39,438 bases of DNA from RGIG7213 sp045545665 (GTDB lineage: Bacteria; Bacillota; Clostridia; Oscillospirales; CAG-272): the NCBI GenBank assembly GCA_045545665.1, contig JAZQBL010000020.1:1-39438 (forward strand), given 5' to 3'. Every line of letters starts with the position of its first letter. Position 1 is the stretch's first letter. A program made the position numbers and the translations under genes. The notes under the pieces were generated by a model. That model saw only the letters and a list, made by a program, of their open reading frames with translations. It did not search any database and was not told the origin of the DNA. Shown here in pieces: positions 7,923 to 15,795 of the stretch.

Positions 7923-8093
7923 CATATAGTTTTAAAAGTCTTATCCCAATTTTTTCGGAAATTTTTTCTTTACTGTATATTTATGATTTTTTCGTGCCAA
8001 CTCCTAATCCCCCATTGAGCCTTGAAAAACTCCGAGAATTATGTTATACTATGTAATGAAAACTGTATTTTTGTGAAATCGGAGGGTTTCACT

Positions 8094-8206
8094 ATGGATA
8101 ACAACCTTATTCAGCGAAAGAGATTTTGGATCATTTGGGCGTTAGCCGTAATACAGTTCCCGACTGGATTGAACATCGCAATTTGCCCGCCGCTAAAAGC
8201 GGCTGA
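8094..8206 (+). pseudogene. Frameshifted excisionase-type HTH protein
   Basis: ATG at 8094 follows GGAGG with eight bases' spacing and encodes MDNN. One base is then missing, and the next frame reads PYSAKEILDHLGVSRNTVPD and WIEHRNLPAAKSG up to TGA 8204-8206. That is the MerR-like helix-turn-helix of excisionase-family (HTH_17) proteins, normally followed by a G-R-x-W-K-F tail that is absent here. Read straight through from the ATG, a 39-residue product of no recognised type would result. It lies beside the dead integrase and was probably its recombination directionality factor. Confidence 0.6.
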
Positions 8207-8235
8207 TAAGTAACGATATCGAAAGGTTTAGTAAA

Positions 8236-9201
8236 ATGAGTGAAAACAATAAATTAAGCGGAATATTAGCATCAGTTAAAAATGTTGCCGAAAAAGTTTC
8301 CGAAAAAACAGTTTCAGCTGCAGAAGAAGTAAAAAGCACGGCGATTCAATTAAAAGACGATGCAATGGCAAAGCAAGCTGAGCGCAAAATAACAGCCGCA
8401 GAAAAGAAAAGACAAGATGACCTTATTAAATTATCCCCTATCTTTAAAGATGATATTGCTAACGACGAACTGTTAACCGAGCGTGTCATTCGTATTGTCA
8501 ACTACGATCCTCGGCTCGAAAACGATGTATGTCAGGGTTCTATAGGATTTTATGAAAAAACTGATGACCGAAAAATGCCTACGATATATTCGAAATTCGT
8601 TCCTGATTTAGGTTTGTCATTTTACCCCCAATTGAGCGAATCTGTTTATATTGCCGATCCTTGTATCGCCGGAAAATACATTGAAATCGATGAATATTAC
8701 AACTATATGAAACAAGTTCGAGTAAATGAACTAACTCTGGTAGCTCAGTCACTCGGAGCAAAAAGTGTGACTATCGAACTAAAAAGCACCTCAATTTCAA
8801 AGAGCATGTTCTCTAAATCGGCCCAAGCAAAGGCGGGTCCTGTGCTTGAAGGGGGTTACAAACAGCAAGGAAACATCACAACCTCAAATTCAATAGAAAT
8901 TTGGGCACACACCACCTTCAAAACAGCTATTTGGAATGGCAGACCGACCGTTCCCACTCTTTTGTACTTTAGAAACGAAAGCGATATTTCTTCGTTGATT
9001 CAAATGGTTTTGGTAAACAGAAGTAAAGTTACCGAAAGAAAATATTCAATGAAAGCAAGCTCTTCTTCAGGAATGTCGCTGAACGAAGCAATGAGCATTT
9101 CCGGCACCTTGAAGAAGATAAAGTGCAGTGCCGGCGCTAATTTTGCGAAGTCTGCTGAAAATGAAAGTAACGCTTTTTTGGATTATACAATAATATTTTA
9201 A
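8236..9201 (+). CDS. Hypothetical protein with amphipathic N-terminal helix
   Basis: A 321-residue protein I do not recognise. Residues 10-70 are alanine/lysine/glutamate-rich and predicted helical (VAEKVSEKTVSAAEEVKS and on), like a membrane-associating or coiled-coil segment. There is no signal peptide or transmembrane helix. The middle (about 80-320) looks like mixed alpha/beta or beta-sandwich, ending in serine-rich SMKASSSSGMSLNEAMS and a hydrophobic DYTIIF. GAAAGG lies nine bases upstream of the ATG. It starts 30 bases after the broken excisionase gene, so it is either the first chromosomal gene or the last cargo gene of the decayed element. Confidence 0.75.
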   Translation: MSENNKLSGILASVKNVAEKVSEKTVSAAEEVKSTAIQLKDDAMAKQAERKITAAEKKRQDDLIKLSPIFKDDIANDELLTERVIRIVNYDPRLENDVCQGSIGFYEKTDDRKMPTIYSKFVPDLGLSFYPQLSESVYIADPCIAGKYIEIDEYYNYMKQVRVNELTLVAQSLGAKSVTIELKSTSISKSMFSKSAQAKAGPVLEGGYKQQGNITTSNSIEIWAHTTFKTAIWNGRPTVPTLLYFRNESDISSLIQMVLVNRSKVTERKYSMKASSSSGMSLNEAMSISGTLKKIKCSAGANFAKSAENESNAFLDYTIIF

Positions 9202-9212
9202 TGATAACCTTG

Positions 9213-9246
9213 AAAATGCAATAATTTATATTGCTTGCATTTTTTG
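9213..9246 (+). terminator. Terminator overlapping the next promoter
   Basis: AAAATGCAA (9213-9221) and TTGCATTTT (9235-9243) pair, with an inner GCAATA/TATTGC alternative, followed by TTT. The 3' arm contains the -35 box of the promoter for the next gene. Confidence 0.6.
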
Positions 9247-9263
9247 CCGATGTATTGTATAAT
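9235..9263 (+). promoter_or_regulatory. Sigma-A-type promoter for 9298 gene
   Basis: TTGCAT (9235-9240), 17-base spacer, TATAAT (9258-9263). It lies inside an apparent longer reading frame opening at 9235, showing that the real start is the ATG at 9298. Confidence 0.7.
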
Positions 9264-9297
9264 CAATTTATCAAGCAGAGTTACTTTGGAGTGGAAG

Positions 9298-9789
9298 ATG
9301 AAAAGCCACGAAGAATTAATGAAAATATACTTTCAAGAAAAAGAGATTTTCAAAAGAAATACGATATTAAAACAGCTTGTTTTGGACGTCCCTGCCGATG
9401 CAAAAGATTTTTTCTTAAAAGTCTTCAAGAAAGAGCGCTATCTTGATATGAAATTGAGTGCAATCAGGGGATATGCTGTATACGTTGACGAGAAAGAAGT
9501 TTCGGTTTTGACGTACAAGCTTCTTGAACTTTTAAAAAAGCGAGCTGAATCAACACCATACAACTACACGGAATACGAGCCTATGCGATCAGTCTTTTTA
9601 ATGCCGTATTTATTGGAACACTATTCATACGAGTGTTTCAAAGTTTTTAACTTACAATTGGAAAAGCAATACGACGATATGCCCGATTGTTTTAAAAACA
9701 TATTCACTTTGGACGAGCTCGGAAACGTTCATCCGCTTCGGGACAAAGAAGAAGTGGAAAGATCATGGCAAGTATTTTGGAAACGATGA
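9298..9789 (+). CDS. Hypothetical all-helical protein (HEAT-like)
   Basis: A 163-residue soluble protein, start ATG 9298 after GGAG. It appears entirely alpha-helical with repeated hydrophobic helix pairs (YLDMKLSAIRGYAVYV, VLTYKLLELLKKR, FLMPYLLEHYSYECFKVF), reminiscent of HEAT/ARM-like helical repeats. I recognise no family with certainty. It is the first gene after a good promoter and is followed 29 bases later by a membrane protein in the same direction. Confidence 0.75.
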   Translation: MKSHEELMKIYFQEKEIFKRNTILKQLVLDVPADAKDFFLKVFKKERYLDMKLSAIRGYAVYVDEKEVSVLTYKLLELLKKRAESTPYNYTEYEPMRSVFLMPYLLEHYSYECFKVFNLQLEKQYDDMPDCFKNIFTLDELGNVHPLRDKEEVERSWQVFWKR

Positions 9790-9818
9790 ATTCTATAAGC
9801 AAAAAGGAGTTTTGATAT

Positions 9819-10298
9819 ATGCTTTTGATAATTGAAGGACTTGTGATGTGCTTCGTTCTTTTAATGATTTGTGTTATTGGAATTTCAAACGGTCCCGTAG
9901 GGCTTGTGCTTTTATACGAAAATGACGTTCAACAGCGTGTCGTTGAGCTTGGACTGACAACGAAAGAAAAAATACGCCGTAATTTTATAATCAGCAGTAT
10001 AGCGATGTTCACTCCCCTTTTCGTTCTGCCTCCGCTCATGGTATACGGCATCAACGGTGCAAGCGGATTTTGGGATGCTTTTTGGCAGATGTCGATCATT
10101 CTTTGGATACAAGGTCTTTTTGACCGTTTCTTTATTGATTGGTACTGGGTAGGAAAAACGAAAGCCTGGGAAATTCCAGGAACGGAAGATCTTAAACCGT
10201 ATATTCCGACAAAAGCACTGATCGTAAAATGGTTTAGCACGATATTTATAAATCCGCTTATTGCGGCAATCACAGCAGGTATAATGATGCTTTTTTAA
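9819..10298 (+). CDS. Hypothetical integral membrane protein, four helices
   Basis: A 159-residue protein with about four hydrophobic segments (residues 3-30, 52-75, 83-105, 137-158). A conserved-looking loop GPVGLVLLYENDVQQRVVEL follows the first helix, and WYWVGKTKAW lies between the third and fourth. AAGGAG precedes the ATG by nine bases. No function can be given. It shares the transcript with the helical protein before it and the methyltransferase-like protein 51 bases after it. Confidence 0.8.
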   Translation: MLLIIEGLVMCFVLLMICVIGISNGPVGLVLLYENDVQQRVVELGLTTKEKIRRNFIISSIAMFTPLFVLPPLMVYGINGASGFWDAFWQMSIILWIQGLFDRFFIDWYWVGKTKAWEIPGTEDLKPYIPTKALIVKWFSTIFINPLIAAITAGIMMLF

Positions 10299-10349
10299 AA
10301 GATCACTTATTTTCCAAAAAGGCAAAAACAACTTTTTTCGGAGGGATAG

Positions 10350-10940
10350 ATGGCTGAAAAAATTATAGCGCTCAGTTTGATGTCAGTATTTTATATTTCT
10401 TATTTTATCAAAATGATCAGTCAAAAGCGTCAAGGTATCCGCACAGACCAACTTGGAAGAGGCAAAAAAGGTTTTTCAAAATTCATCGAAATTTCCTTAA
10501 AAACAGCAACGTATCTGTTGATAATATTACAGATCATCAGCATTTTATTATACCGTGAAAATACACTTCAGACCATACAGATCATCGGCATTATCATCGA
10601 AACATTCGGAGTAATTGCCTTTATTGTATCCATGACGGAAATGAAAGATAACTGGCGAGCCGGTGTTCAACGGCAGGAGAAAACGGAGCTTGTGACAACG
10701 GGAATTTACTCGGTAAGCCGTAACCCTGCTTTTCTCGGTTTTGACCTTATGTATATCGGTATTCTTTTTGCTTTTTTCAATTGGTATCTTTTGATTGCAA
10801 CGGCTCTTACCGTATGTTTATTTCACTTACAGATCGTAAACGTAGAAGAAGATTTTTTACTTGAAGCCTTTGGAGAAGAATATCTCAATTACAGAAAAAA
10901 AGTCTGCAGATATCTTGGAAGAAAATTTTGGGTAAAATAA
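10350..10940 (+). CDS. Isoprenylcysteine/phospholipid methyltransferase-like membrane protein
   Basis: A 196-residue protein of the ICMT/PEMT superfamily, which binds S-adenosylmethionine at the membrane. The signature is at residues 113-137: TTGIYSVSRNPAFLGFDLMY (G-x-Y-x-x-x-R-N-P), followed by two membrane helices and the C-terminal EEDFLLEAFGEEYLNYRKKV (E-x-x-x-x-x-x-F-G-x-x-Y). Four to five transmembrane helices are visible. GGAGGG precedes the ATG. Bacterial members often have unknown substrates, so the substrate is not assigned. Confidence 0.85.
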   Translation: MAEKIIALSLMSVFYISYFIKMISQKRQGIRTDQLGRGKKGFSKFIEISLKTATYLLIILQIISILLYRENTLQTIQIIGIIIETFGVIAFIVSMTEMKDNWRAGVQRQEKTELVTTGIYSVSRNPAFLGFDLMYIGILFAFFNWYLLIATALTVCLFHLQIVNVEEDFLLEAFGEEYLNYRKKVCRYLGRKFWVK

Positions 10941-11002
10941 GTTATAAGAAATATTAAGCGATTCCTCCGTCGTTTTTTACAAAATGACATTTCCTTAAGC
11001 AC

Positions 11003-11035
11003 AAAGGGTGAACAAGATCTTGCTCACCCTTTTAT
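11003..11035 (+). terminator. Terminator between convergent genes
   Basis: AAAGGGTGAACAAGA / TCTTGCTCACCCTTT forms a 15-bp palindromic stem with one mismatch followed by TTATT. It ends the plus-strand operon and may also serve the convergent DUF554 gene. Confidence 0.75.
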
Positions 11036-11078
11036 TATGCTTTTTTGATTGTCAACGAATAATTTATTCCTACATATT

Positions 11079-11792
11079 TTATGCAAACAATGATATTATC
11101 CAATTTGATACAGGGACGTATGCTATCGGCAAAAAGATTGCGGGAAGCATATTTGCCACCTTGATCCTTTTATCGCTCAGCTTTAACATATTGATCCCCA
11201 TACCGACGAGAATAGTTCCGCCGACAGCGCTCATTTCGGTAACGACCGTAGCGCTTAAAAACGGTGACAGCACACCTGCAAGCAGCGTAAGTGCCCCTTG
11301 AAAGACAAGCACGAAGCCCGCGGCAAACGGAACACCGAATCCCATTGCAGCGGCAAACATCATACTTGAAACGAAATCAAGTGCGCTTTTTGCATAAATG
11401 ATACTGTTGTTACCGTTTATACCTGCTTCAAACGATCCCATAACAGTCATGGAACCGACGCAAAACACGATACACGCCGTGACGAAGCCCTCTGTAAAAC
11501 GGTTTTCCGTTTTTCCGTTTTTGAGCAATTTTGCTTTGATAAAGTCGCCTGCGCCTTCAATACCGTCGTCTATACGCACAAGCTCGCCTATAATAGTACC
11601 GAGTGCCATACAGATGATAACACAGAGAATATCCGCAGTATCAAGCGCACTGCTGAGTCCTATCAGAACCGTTACAAGTGCCAAAGCAGAGATGACCGCC
11701 TCGGTAAATTTTTCGTTTATTTTATTTCTGAATATCAACCCTATCGTACTTCCCAAAAGGACGGTTACGGTATTTACCAAAACAGCTATCAT
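11079..11792 (-). CDS. DUF554 family membrane protein (YdfK-like)
   Basis: A 237-residue integral membrane protein with about seven helices. Family features are the start VLVNTVTVLLGSTIGLIFRN, the central FVTACIVFCVGSMTVMGSFE (CVG-M...GS) and the glycine-rich AVGGTILVGMGINML near the end, all typical of DUF554 (YdfK/YqgA). Function is unknown. It is downstream of, and on the same strand as, the TrpXYZ-like transporter with a 41-base gap, so it may be co-transcribed with it. Confidence 0.85.
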   Translation of the reverse strand: MIAVLVNTVTVLLGSTIGLIFRNKINEKFTEAVISALALVTVLIGLSSALDTADILCVIICMALGTIIGELVRIDDGIEGAGDFIKAKLLKNGKTENRFTEGFVTACIVFCVGSMTVMGSFEAGINGNNSIIYAKSALDFVSSMMFAAAMGFGVPFAAGFVLVFQGALTLLAGVLSPFLSATVVTEMSAVGGTILVGMGINMLKLSDKRIKVANMLPAIFLPIAYVPVSNWIISLFA

Positions 11793-11833
11793 TTCATTTC
11801 CCTATTTATATAAGATAATCAACTGTAATTCGC

Positions 11834-12631
11834 TTATTTTGACAGCATGACCTTGTCACTTGTAAACTGACTTCCGCTCGACGCTTCAAACATCTGAAGA
11901 AGCTGTTCGATCGTCAGTTTTTTCTTTTCCTCGCCTTTTACGTCAACGACGATCCTTCCTTCGTGCATCATTATAAGACGGTTTCCGACACGAATGGCGT
12001 CTGCCATATTGTGCGTTATCATGATCGTCATAAGATTATCTTTAGCGACGATCTCCTCGGTGATGTCGAGGACCTTCTTTGCGGTTTTGGGATCAAGTGC
12101 CGCTGTATGCTCGACAAGAAGAAGGAGCTTCGGCTTTTTGAGTGTTGCCATAAGCAACGTCAAAGCCTGACGCTGACCGCCTGAAAGAGGTCCTACTTTT
12201 GCGGTAAGTCTTTCTTCAAGTCCGAGGTCGAGAATTTTTAAAAGCTCGCTGTACTCTTTTCTTTCTTTTGCGGTGATACCTGCGCGAAGAGTTCTTCTCT
12301 GCCCTCTGCGTGCGGCAAGAGCAAGATTTTCTTCTATCTGCATATCCGCCGCTGTGCCCGTCATAGGATCCTGGAAGACACGTCCGAGATATTTTGCACG
12401 TTTATGTTCGGGGAGCTTTGTAACGTCGATACCGTCAACGATAATGCTTCCGCAATCCACGGGATAAACTCCTGCTACCATATTCAGCATCGTCGATTTT
12501 CCCGCACCGTTACCGCCTATGACTGTAACAAAATCACCGTCGTCAAGATGGAGATCTATTCCGTTGAGCGCTTTTTTTTCATTAACCGTTCCGGGGTTAA
12601 ATGTTTTTTGTACGTTTATTATATCAAGCAT
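11834..12631 (-). CDS. TrpZ-type ABC transporter ATPase, Walker B altered
   Basis: A 265-residue ATPase of the COG1101 group paired with a TrpX/TrpY-type importer. Walker A GGNGAGKST (residues 39-47), signature LSGGQRQALTLLMATLKKP and switch ITHNMADA are intact. Walker B reads LLLLVEHTAALDPKTA where the family has LLLLDEHTAALDPKTA: the Mg-coordinating Asp is Val, a single GAC-to-GTC change in the codon before the catalytic Glu. The start lies inside the end of the permease gene (ATGCTTGA, eight bases' overlap) after GGAGGGG. With this substitution ATP hydrolysis would be expected to be badly impaired unless it is a sequence error. Confidence 0.9.
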   Translation of the reverse strand: MLDIINVQKTFNPGTVNEKKALNGIDLHLDDGDFVTVIGGNGAGKSTMLNMVAGVYPVDCGSIIVDGIDVTKLPEHKRAKYLGRVFQDPMTGTAADMQIEENLALAARRGQRRTLRAGITAKERKEYSELLKILDLGLEERLTAKVGPLSGGQRQALTLLMATLKKPKLLLLVEHTAALDPKTAKKVLDITEEIVAKDNLMTIMITHNMADAIRVGNRLIMMHEGRIVVDVKGEEKKKLTIEQLLQMFEASSGSQFTSDKVMLSK

Positions 12632-13556
12632 TTTTCTTTTCCCCTCCGGTTCTTCTCATATGTTTTTCCGCATACTGACTTTTCCAATACGGAATTGCAA
12701 GGAATACGGCGACGATAACTGCCGAAAGGAGCTTCATAAGGTTTGCATCAAGTCCCAGCGTGATAACCGTCTGGATAACGATATAATAGATGATCGAACC
12801 GAATCCCACAGCCAAAAGACGGAGTGCAAAATTCTTGAATATCTTTCCGAACAGCGCCTCGCCGATTATAACTGCCGCAAGTCCGATAACGATAGCTCCC
12901 TGTCCCATTTTAACGTCAGCAAATCCCTGATACTGTGCAAGAAAAGCACCCGAAAAAGCGACAAGACCGTTTGAAAGCATAATACCGAGGACTTTGTTGA
13001 AGTTCGTATTGATTCCCTGCGCTCGGCTCATATTCTCATTGATACCCGTAGCACGTATGGAGCAACCCATTTCCGTTCCGAAAAAGCAGTAAAGAATGAC
13101 TATCAAAATAATAAGCACAAGGCCTACGGTGATCATCGGATTATGGAAAGCCAATTCCTTTACCCAACGCAAAGAAACGAGGATCTCCGTCTGATTTACG
13201 TTTATCGACTGATTGGCTTTGCCCATTATTTTGAGGTTTATCGAATAAAGCGAAAGCTGTGTTAAAATCCCCGCAAGGATCGGCGGTATTCCCATAAACG
13301 TATGTAAAAGACCTGTGACAGCACCTGCAATAAGTCCTGCAACAAACGCAAGGATCATGGCAAGCCACAGATTACATCCATTTAAGATAAGAACGACTGC
13401 CACAGCACCGCCTGTTGCAAAAGAACCGTCAACCGTGAGGTCTGCAACGTCAAGTATGCGGTACGTAATATAAACGCCTATTGCCATAATAGCCCATATA
13501 AGTCCCTGTGACACAGAGCCCGGCAAGGCACTGAAAAGTTGTTGTAAAATTTCCAT
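12624..13556 (-). CDS. TrpY-type ABC transporter permease
   Basis: A 310-residue membrane protein with eight to nine helices from the branched-chain/ribose-type permease superfamily, COG4120 group. Typical features are AIGVYITYRILDVADLTVDG near the N-terminus, GILTQLSLYSINLKIMGKAN (residues about 94-114), ATGINENMSRAQGINTN and GQGAIVIGLAAVIIGE. AAAGGTGA precedes the ATG. It lies between the binding protein and the ATPase in one operon. Substrate by family analogy: tryptophan or another aromatic/hydrophobic solute. Confidence 0.88.
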   Translation of the reverse strand: MEILQQLFSALPGSVSQGLIWAIMAIGVYITYRILDVADLTVDGSFATGGAVAVVLILNGCNLWLAMILAFVAGLIAGAVTGLLHTFMGIPPILAGILTQLSLYSINLKIMGKANQSINVNQTEILVSLRWVKELAFHNPMITVGLVLIILIVILYCFFGTEMGCSIRATGINENMSRAQGINTNFNKVLGIMLSNGLVAFSGAFLAQYQGFADVKMGQGAIVIGLAAVIIGEALFGKIFKNFALRLLAVGFGSIIYYIVIQTVITLGLDANLMKLLSAVIVAVFLAIPYWKSQYAEKHMRRTGGEKKNA

Positions 13557-13586
13557 TTTTAATTCACCTTTAATTTTATAGACAGA

Positions 13587-13616
13587 AGCCGGAGAGAAAA
13601 TCGTTTCACTCCGGCT
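13587..13616 (-). terminator. Intercistronic stem-loop between binding protein and permease
   Basis: On the minus strand AGCCGGAG / CTCCGGCT with a further GAAA/TTTC pairing around loop CGAT. It is 12 bases after the binding-protein stop and lacks a clean U-run. It probably attenuates or protects mRNA so that more binding protein than permease is made. Confidence 0.6.
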
Positions 13617-13628
13617 GAATGTTTATGA

Positions 13629-14630
13629 TCAGTTTTCTTCAATTGCCGTGTAGCCTTCAAGGGGTGTAATTCCCAAAGCGTCGCATATCTGTTTATTATA
13701 CTTAGGTGTCTGCTTTTCTGCATACTCGATAGGCATTGCAGAAACGTTTTTCTCACCTTTCAGTATCTTAACTGCCATCTTGCCTGTAGTATATCCGAGA
13801 TCGTAATAGCTGATAGAAAGCGTTGCAACGCCGCATCCTTTACAGATACCCTCTTCCCCTGCGATCACGGGGATCTTCTTGGGGTTGCAGACGTTATCGA
13901 TAATTCCCGTATTTTCTGCGACTGTATTATCGGTCGGAACGTAGATAACGTCGCTGTTATCAGCGGCAGTCGTACATATCTGAGCAAGGTCGTTTGAATC
14001 CGTGAACGGATAAAGCGTAGCTGTAAGTCCCATATTTTCAAGCTCAGCCTTTACCACATCGACCTGATACTTACTGTTTGCTTCTTTGGAGCAGTAAAGA
14101 AGACCTACTTTTTCTGCATTCGGGAACCACTCTGTGATCATTGATGCCTGTTTATTAAGAGGAGCGAGGTCGGAAGTGCCTGAAATATTACCGCCTACGG
14201 TACCGTTAAAGTCTTTAAGCTCAAGAGCAACGCCGTATTCCGTTACAGACGTACCGAGTATCGGAATATCTGCCGTTGCGGCAGACGCTGCCTGAAGCGC
14301 GGGAGTTGCGTTTGCCATAATAAGATCTACCTTATTGGAAACGAACTGGTTTGCGATCGTTGAACAAGTGTTAGCATCATTCTGTGCATTCTGGTAATCG
14401 AACTCTACGGCATCAGCACCGAGCTCATCAACGATAGCTTTTCTGAAGCCTTCGGTTGCCGCATCAAGTGCGGGATGCTCAACGAGCTGAACGATACCGA
14501 TCTTATACTTATCCTTTGAACCGCTGTTCGAGGTGTCATTTGAGCTTGAAGTATCGGAGCACGAAGCAAGTGCCATACAGCTACCAAAGCACAGAGCAAA
14601 AGATAATAAAAGCGAAACTGTTTTTTTCAT
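13629..14630 (-). CDS. TrpX-type substrate-binding lipoprotein
   Basis: A 333-residue lipoprotein of the ABC_sub_bind (COG2984) family. A signal peptide with lipobox ALASC (Cys about residue 24) is followed by a serine/asparagine linker. The mature domain starts KYKIGIVQLVEHPALDAATE. Family hallmarks: QNAQNDANTCSTIANQFV, DLIMANATPALQAA, PILGTSVTEYGVA and VYVPTDNTVAEN-like IYVPTDNTVAEN. Streptococcal TrpX homologues bind tryptophan; specificity here is inferred. AAGGAG precedes the ATG. No T-box leader was seen upstream. The divergent LysR gene is the likely regulator. Confidence 0.9.
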   Translation of the reverse strand: MKKTVSLLLSFALCFGSCMALASCSDTSSSNDTSNSGSKDKYKIGIVQLVEHPALDAATEGFRKAIVDELGADAVEFDYQNAQNDANTCSTIANQFVSNKVDLIMANATPALQAASAATADIPILGTSVTEYGVALELKDFNGTVGGNISGTSDLAPLNKQASMITEWFPNAEKVGLLYCSKEANSKYQVDVVKAELENMGLTATLYPFTDSNDLAQICTTAADNSDVIYVPTDNTVAENTGIIDNVCNPKKIPVIAGEEGICKGCGVATLSISYYDLGYTTGKMAVKILKGEKNVSAMPIEYAEKQTPKYNKQICDALGITPLEGYTAIEEN

Positions 14631-14721
14631 TGTAAAACTCCTTGAAAATTATATTCGTACGATATAACAGTCATAAATAACAACTTACGTACTTGACTTT
14701 TTCCTGCGTTTAGTATACAAT

Positions 14722-14733
14722 ATGATCTATCAT
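14722..14733. promoter_or_regulatory. Dyad in trpX-LysR divergent promoter region
   Basis: ATGAT-CT-ATCAT is a short perfect inverted repeat in the 160-base gap between the divergent trpX-like and LysR genes. It is a plausible LysR operator; the length and symmetry suit one, but no direct evidence is available. Confidence 0.35.
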
Positions 14734-14790
14734 TAGTCAAGCGAATGATTTTGATAATTACTATCGAAATTTTAGATATTGGAGCTTTTT

Positions 14791-15693
14791 ATGGAATTAA
14801 GAAATTTAATAACCTTCATACACGTTGCAGAGCTTGGAAGCTTTACTAAGACAGCCGAACAGCTTGGATATTCACAGTCTACGATCTCATTTCAGATAAA
14901 ACAGCTCGAAGACGAGCTCGGGTGTCTGTTATTCGAGCGTATCAATCATACGATCAGTTTAACGGAAAGAGGGCGGGAGCTTGTCACGTACGCACACCAG
15001 GTACGCACCCTGACGGAGGAATTCAAAGAGAGCTTTACAAACGAAGAAGAATACAGCGGACATATACACATAGTTACGCCTGATTCGGTATGCGAAGAGA
15101 TGATATCTTCACATTATCGGGATTTTCACAGCAAGTATCCTTCGATCTTTGTTCGTTTTTCCACCAGTGACACCGTCGATATGCTGAATATGATAGACCA
15201 CAATGAAGCGGACGTTATAATAACGCTCGATCACCGTTTATACAACAAAGATCACGTTATCGCAAAGGAAGAATCTCTTCCTATGCATTTTGTGGCATCA
15301 TCCTCTTCAAGGTTTGCAAATGCTGAAAAATTATCCATAAAGGATATTGCAAACGAGCCGTTCGTTTTGACAGAATACGGTCAGGGCTACCGCCGTGTAT
15401 TTGACAGAGAGCTTGCAAAAAAGTCTCTTGAGATCACCCCGGTGCTTGAAATAGGACGCACCGATATTATCACGTCCGTGCTTTGTGATAACGAAATGAT
15501 ATCGTATCTGCCCGATTTTGTAACAAAGCCTCTTATTGAATCGGGTAAGCTTTCCTATCTCGACGTGACCGATATGAACATTGAGATCTGGAAGCAACTC
15601 ATCTACCACAAAAACAAATGGATATCCAAAAGCTTGAAGGCTTTTATAGATTACATAAAAGAAAACGAATTTTCCAACACAGCTTTAACATAA
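14791..15693 (+). CDS. LysR-family transcriptional regulator
   Basis: A 300-residue LysR-type activator/repressor. The N-terminal winged helix-turn-helix is plain: LRNLITFIHVAELGSFTKTA through YSQSTISFQIKQLEDELGCL and FERINHTISLTERG (residues 3-66). An effector-binding alpha/beta domain spans about 90-295. A TTG 12 bases upstream lies in the ribosome binding site (TTGGAG), so ATG 14791 is the start. It is divergent from the TrpXYZ-like importer and upstream of the oxidoreductase operon, so either could be its target; the ligand is unknown. Confidence 0.9.
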   Translation: MELRNLITFIHVAELGSFTKTAEQLGYSQSTISFQIKQLEDELGCLLFERINHTISLTERGRELVTYAHQVRTLTEEFKESFTNEEEYSGHIHIVTPDSVCEEMISSHYRDFHSKYPSIFVRFSTSDTVDMLNMIDHNEADVIITLDHRLYNKDHVIAKEESLPMHFVASSSSRFANAEKLSIKDIANEPFVLTEYGQGYRRVFDRELAKKSLEITPVLEIGRTDIITSVLCDNEMISYLPDFVTKPLIESGKLSYLDVTDMNIEIWKQLIYHKNKWISKSLKAFIDYIKENEFSNTALT

Positions 15694-15725
15694 AATTCTC
15701 CGTATGCTCTGTGAATTTTTGACGG

Positions 15726-15754
15726 TTGAATTTTCCTGTTTTTTATGTTATAAT
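15726..15754 (+). promoter_or_regulatory. Promoter of aldo/keto reductase operon
   Basis: TTGAAT (15726-15731), 17-base spacer, TATAAT (15749-15754), the latter also with an extended TG-n motif. It lies 42 bases upstream of the ATG at 15796. Confidence 0.7.
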
Positions 15755-15795
15755 AGGTTTAGTAAATAAATTTCAAAAGACGTTTTGGAGTAGAT

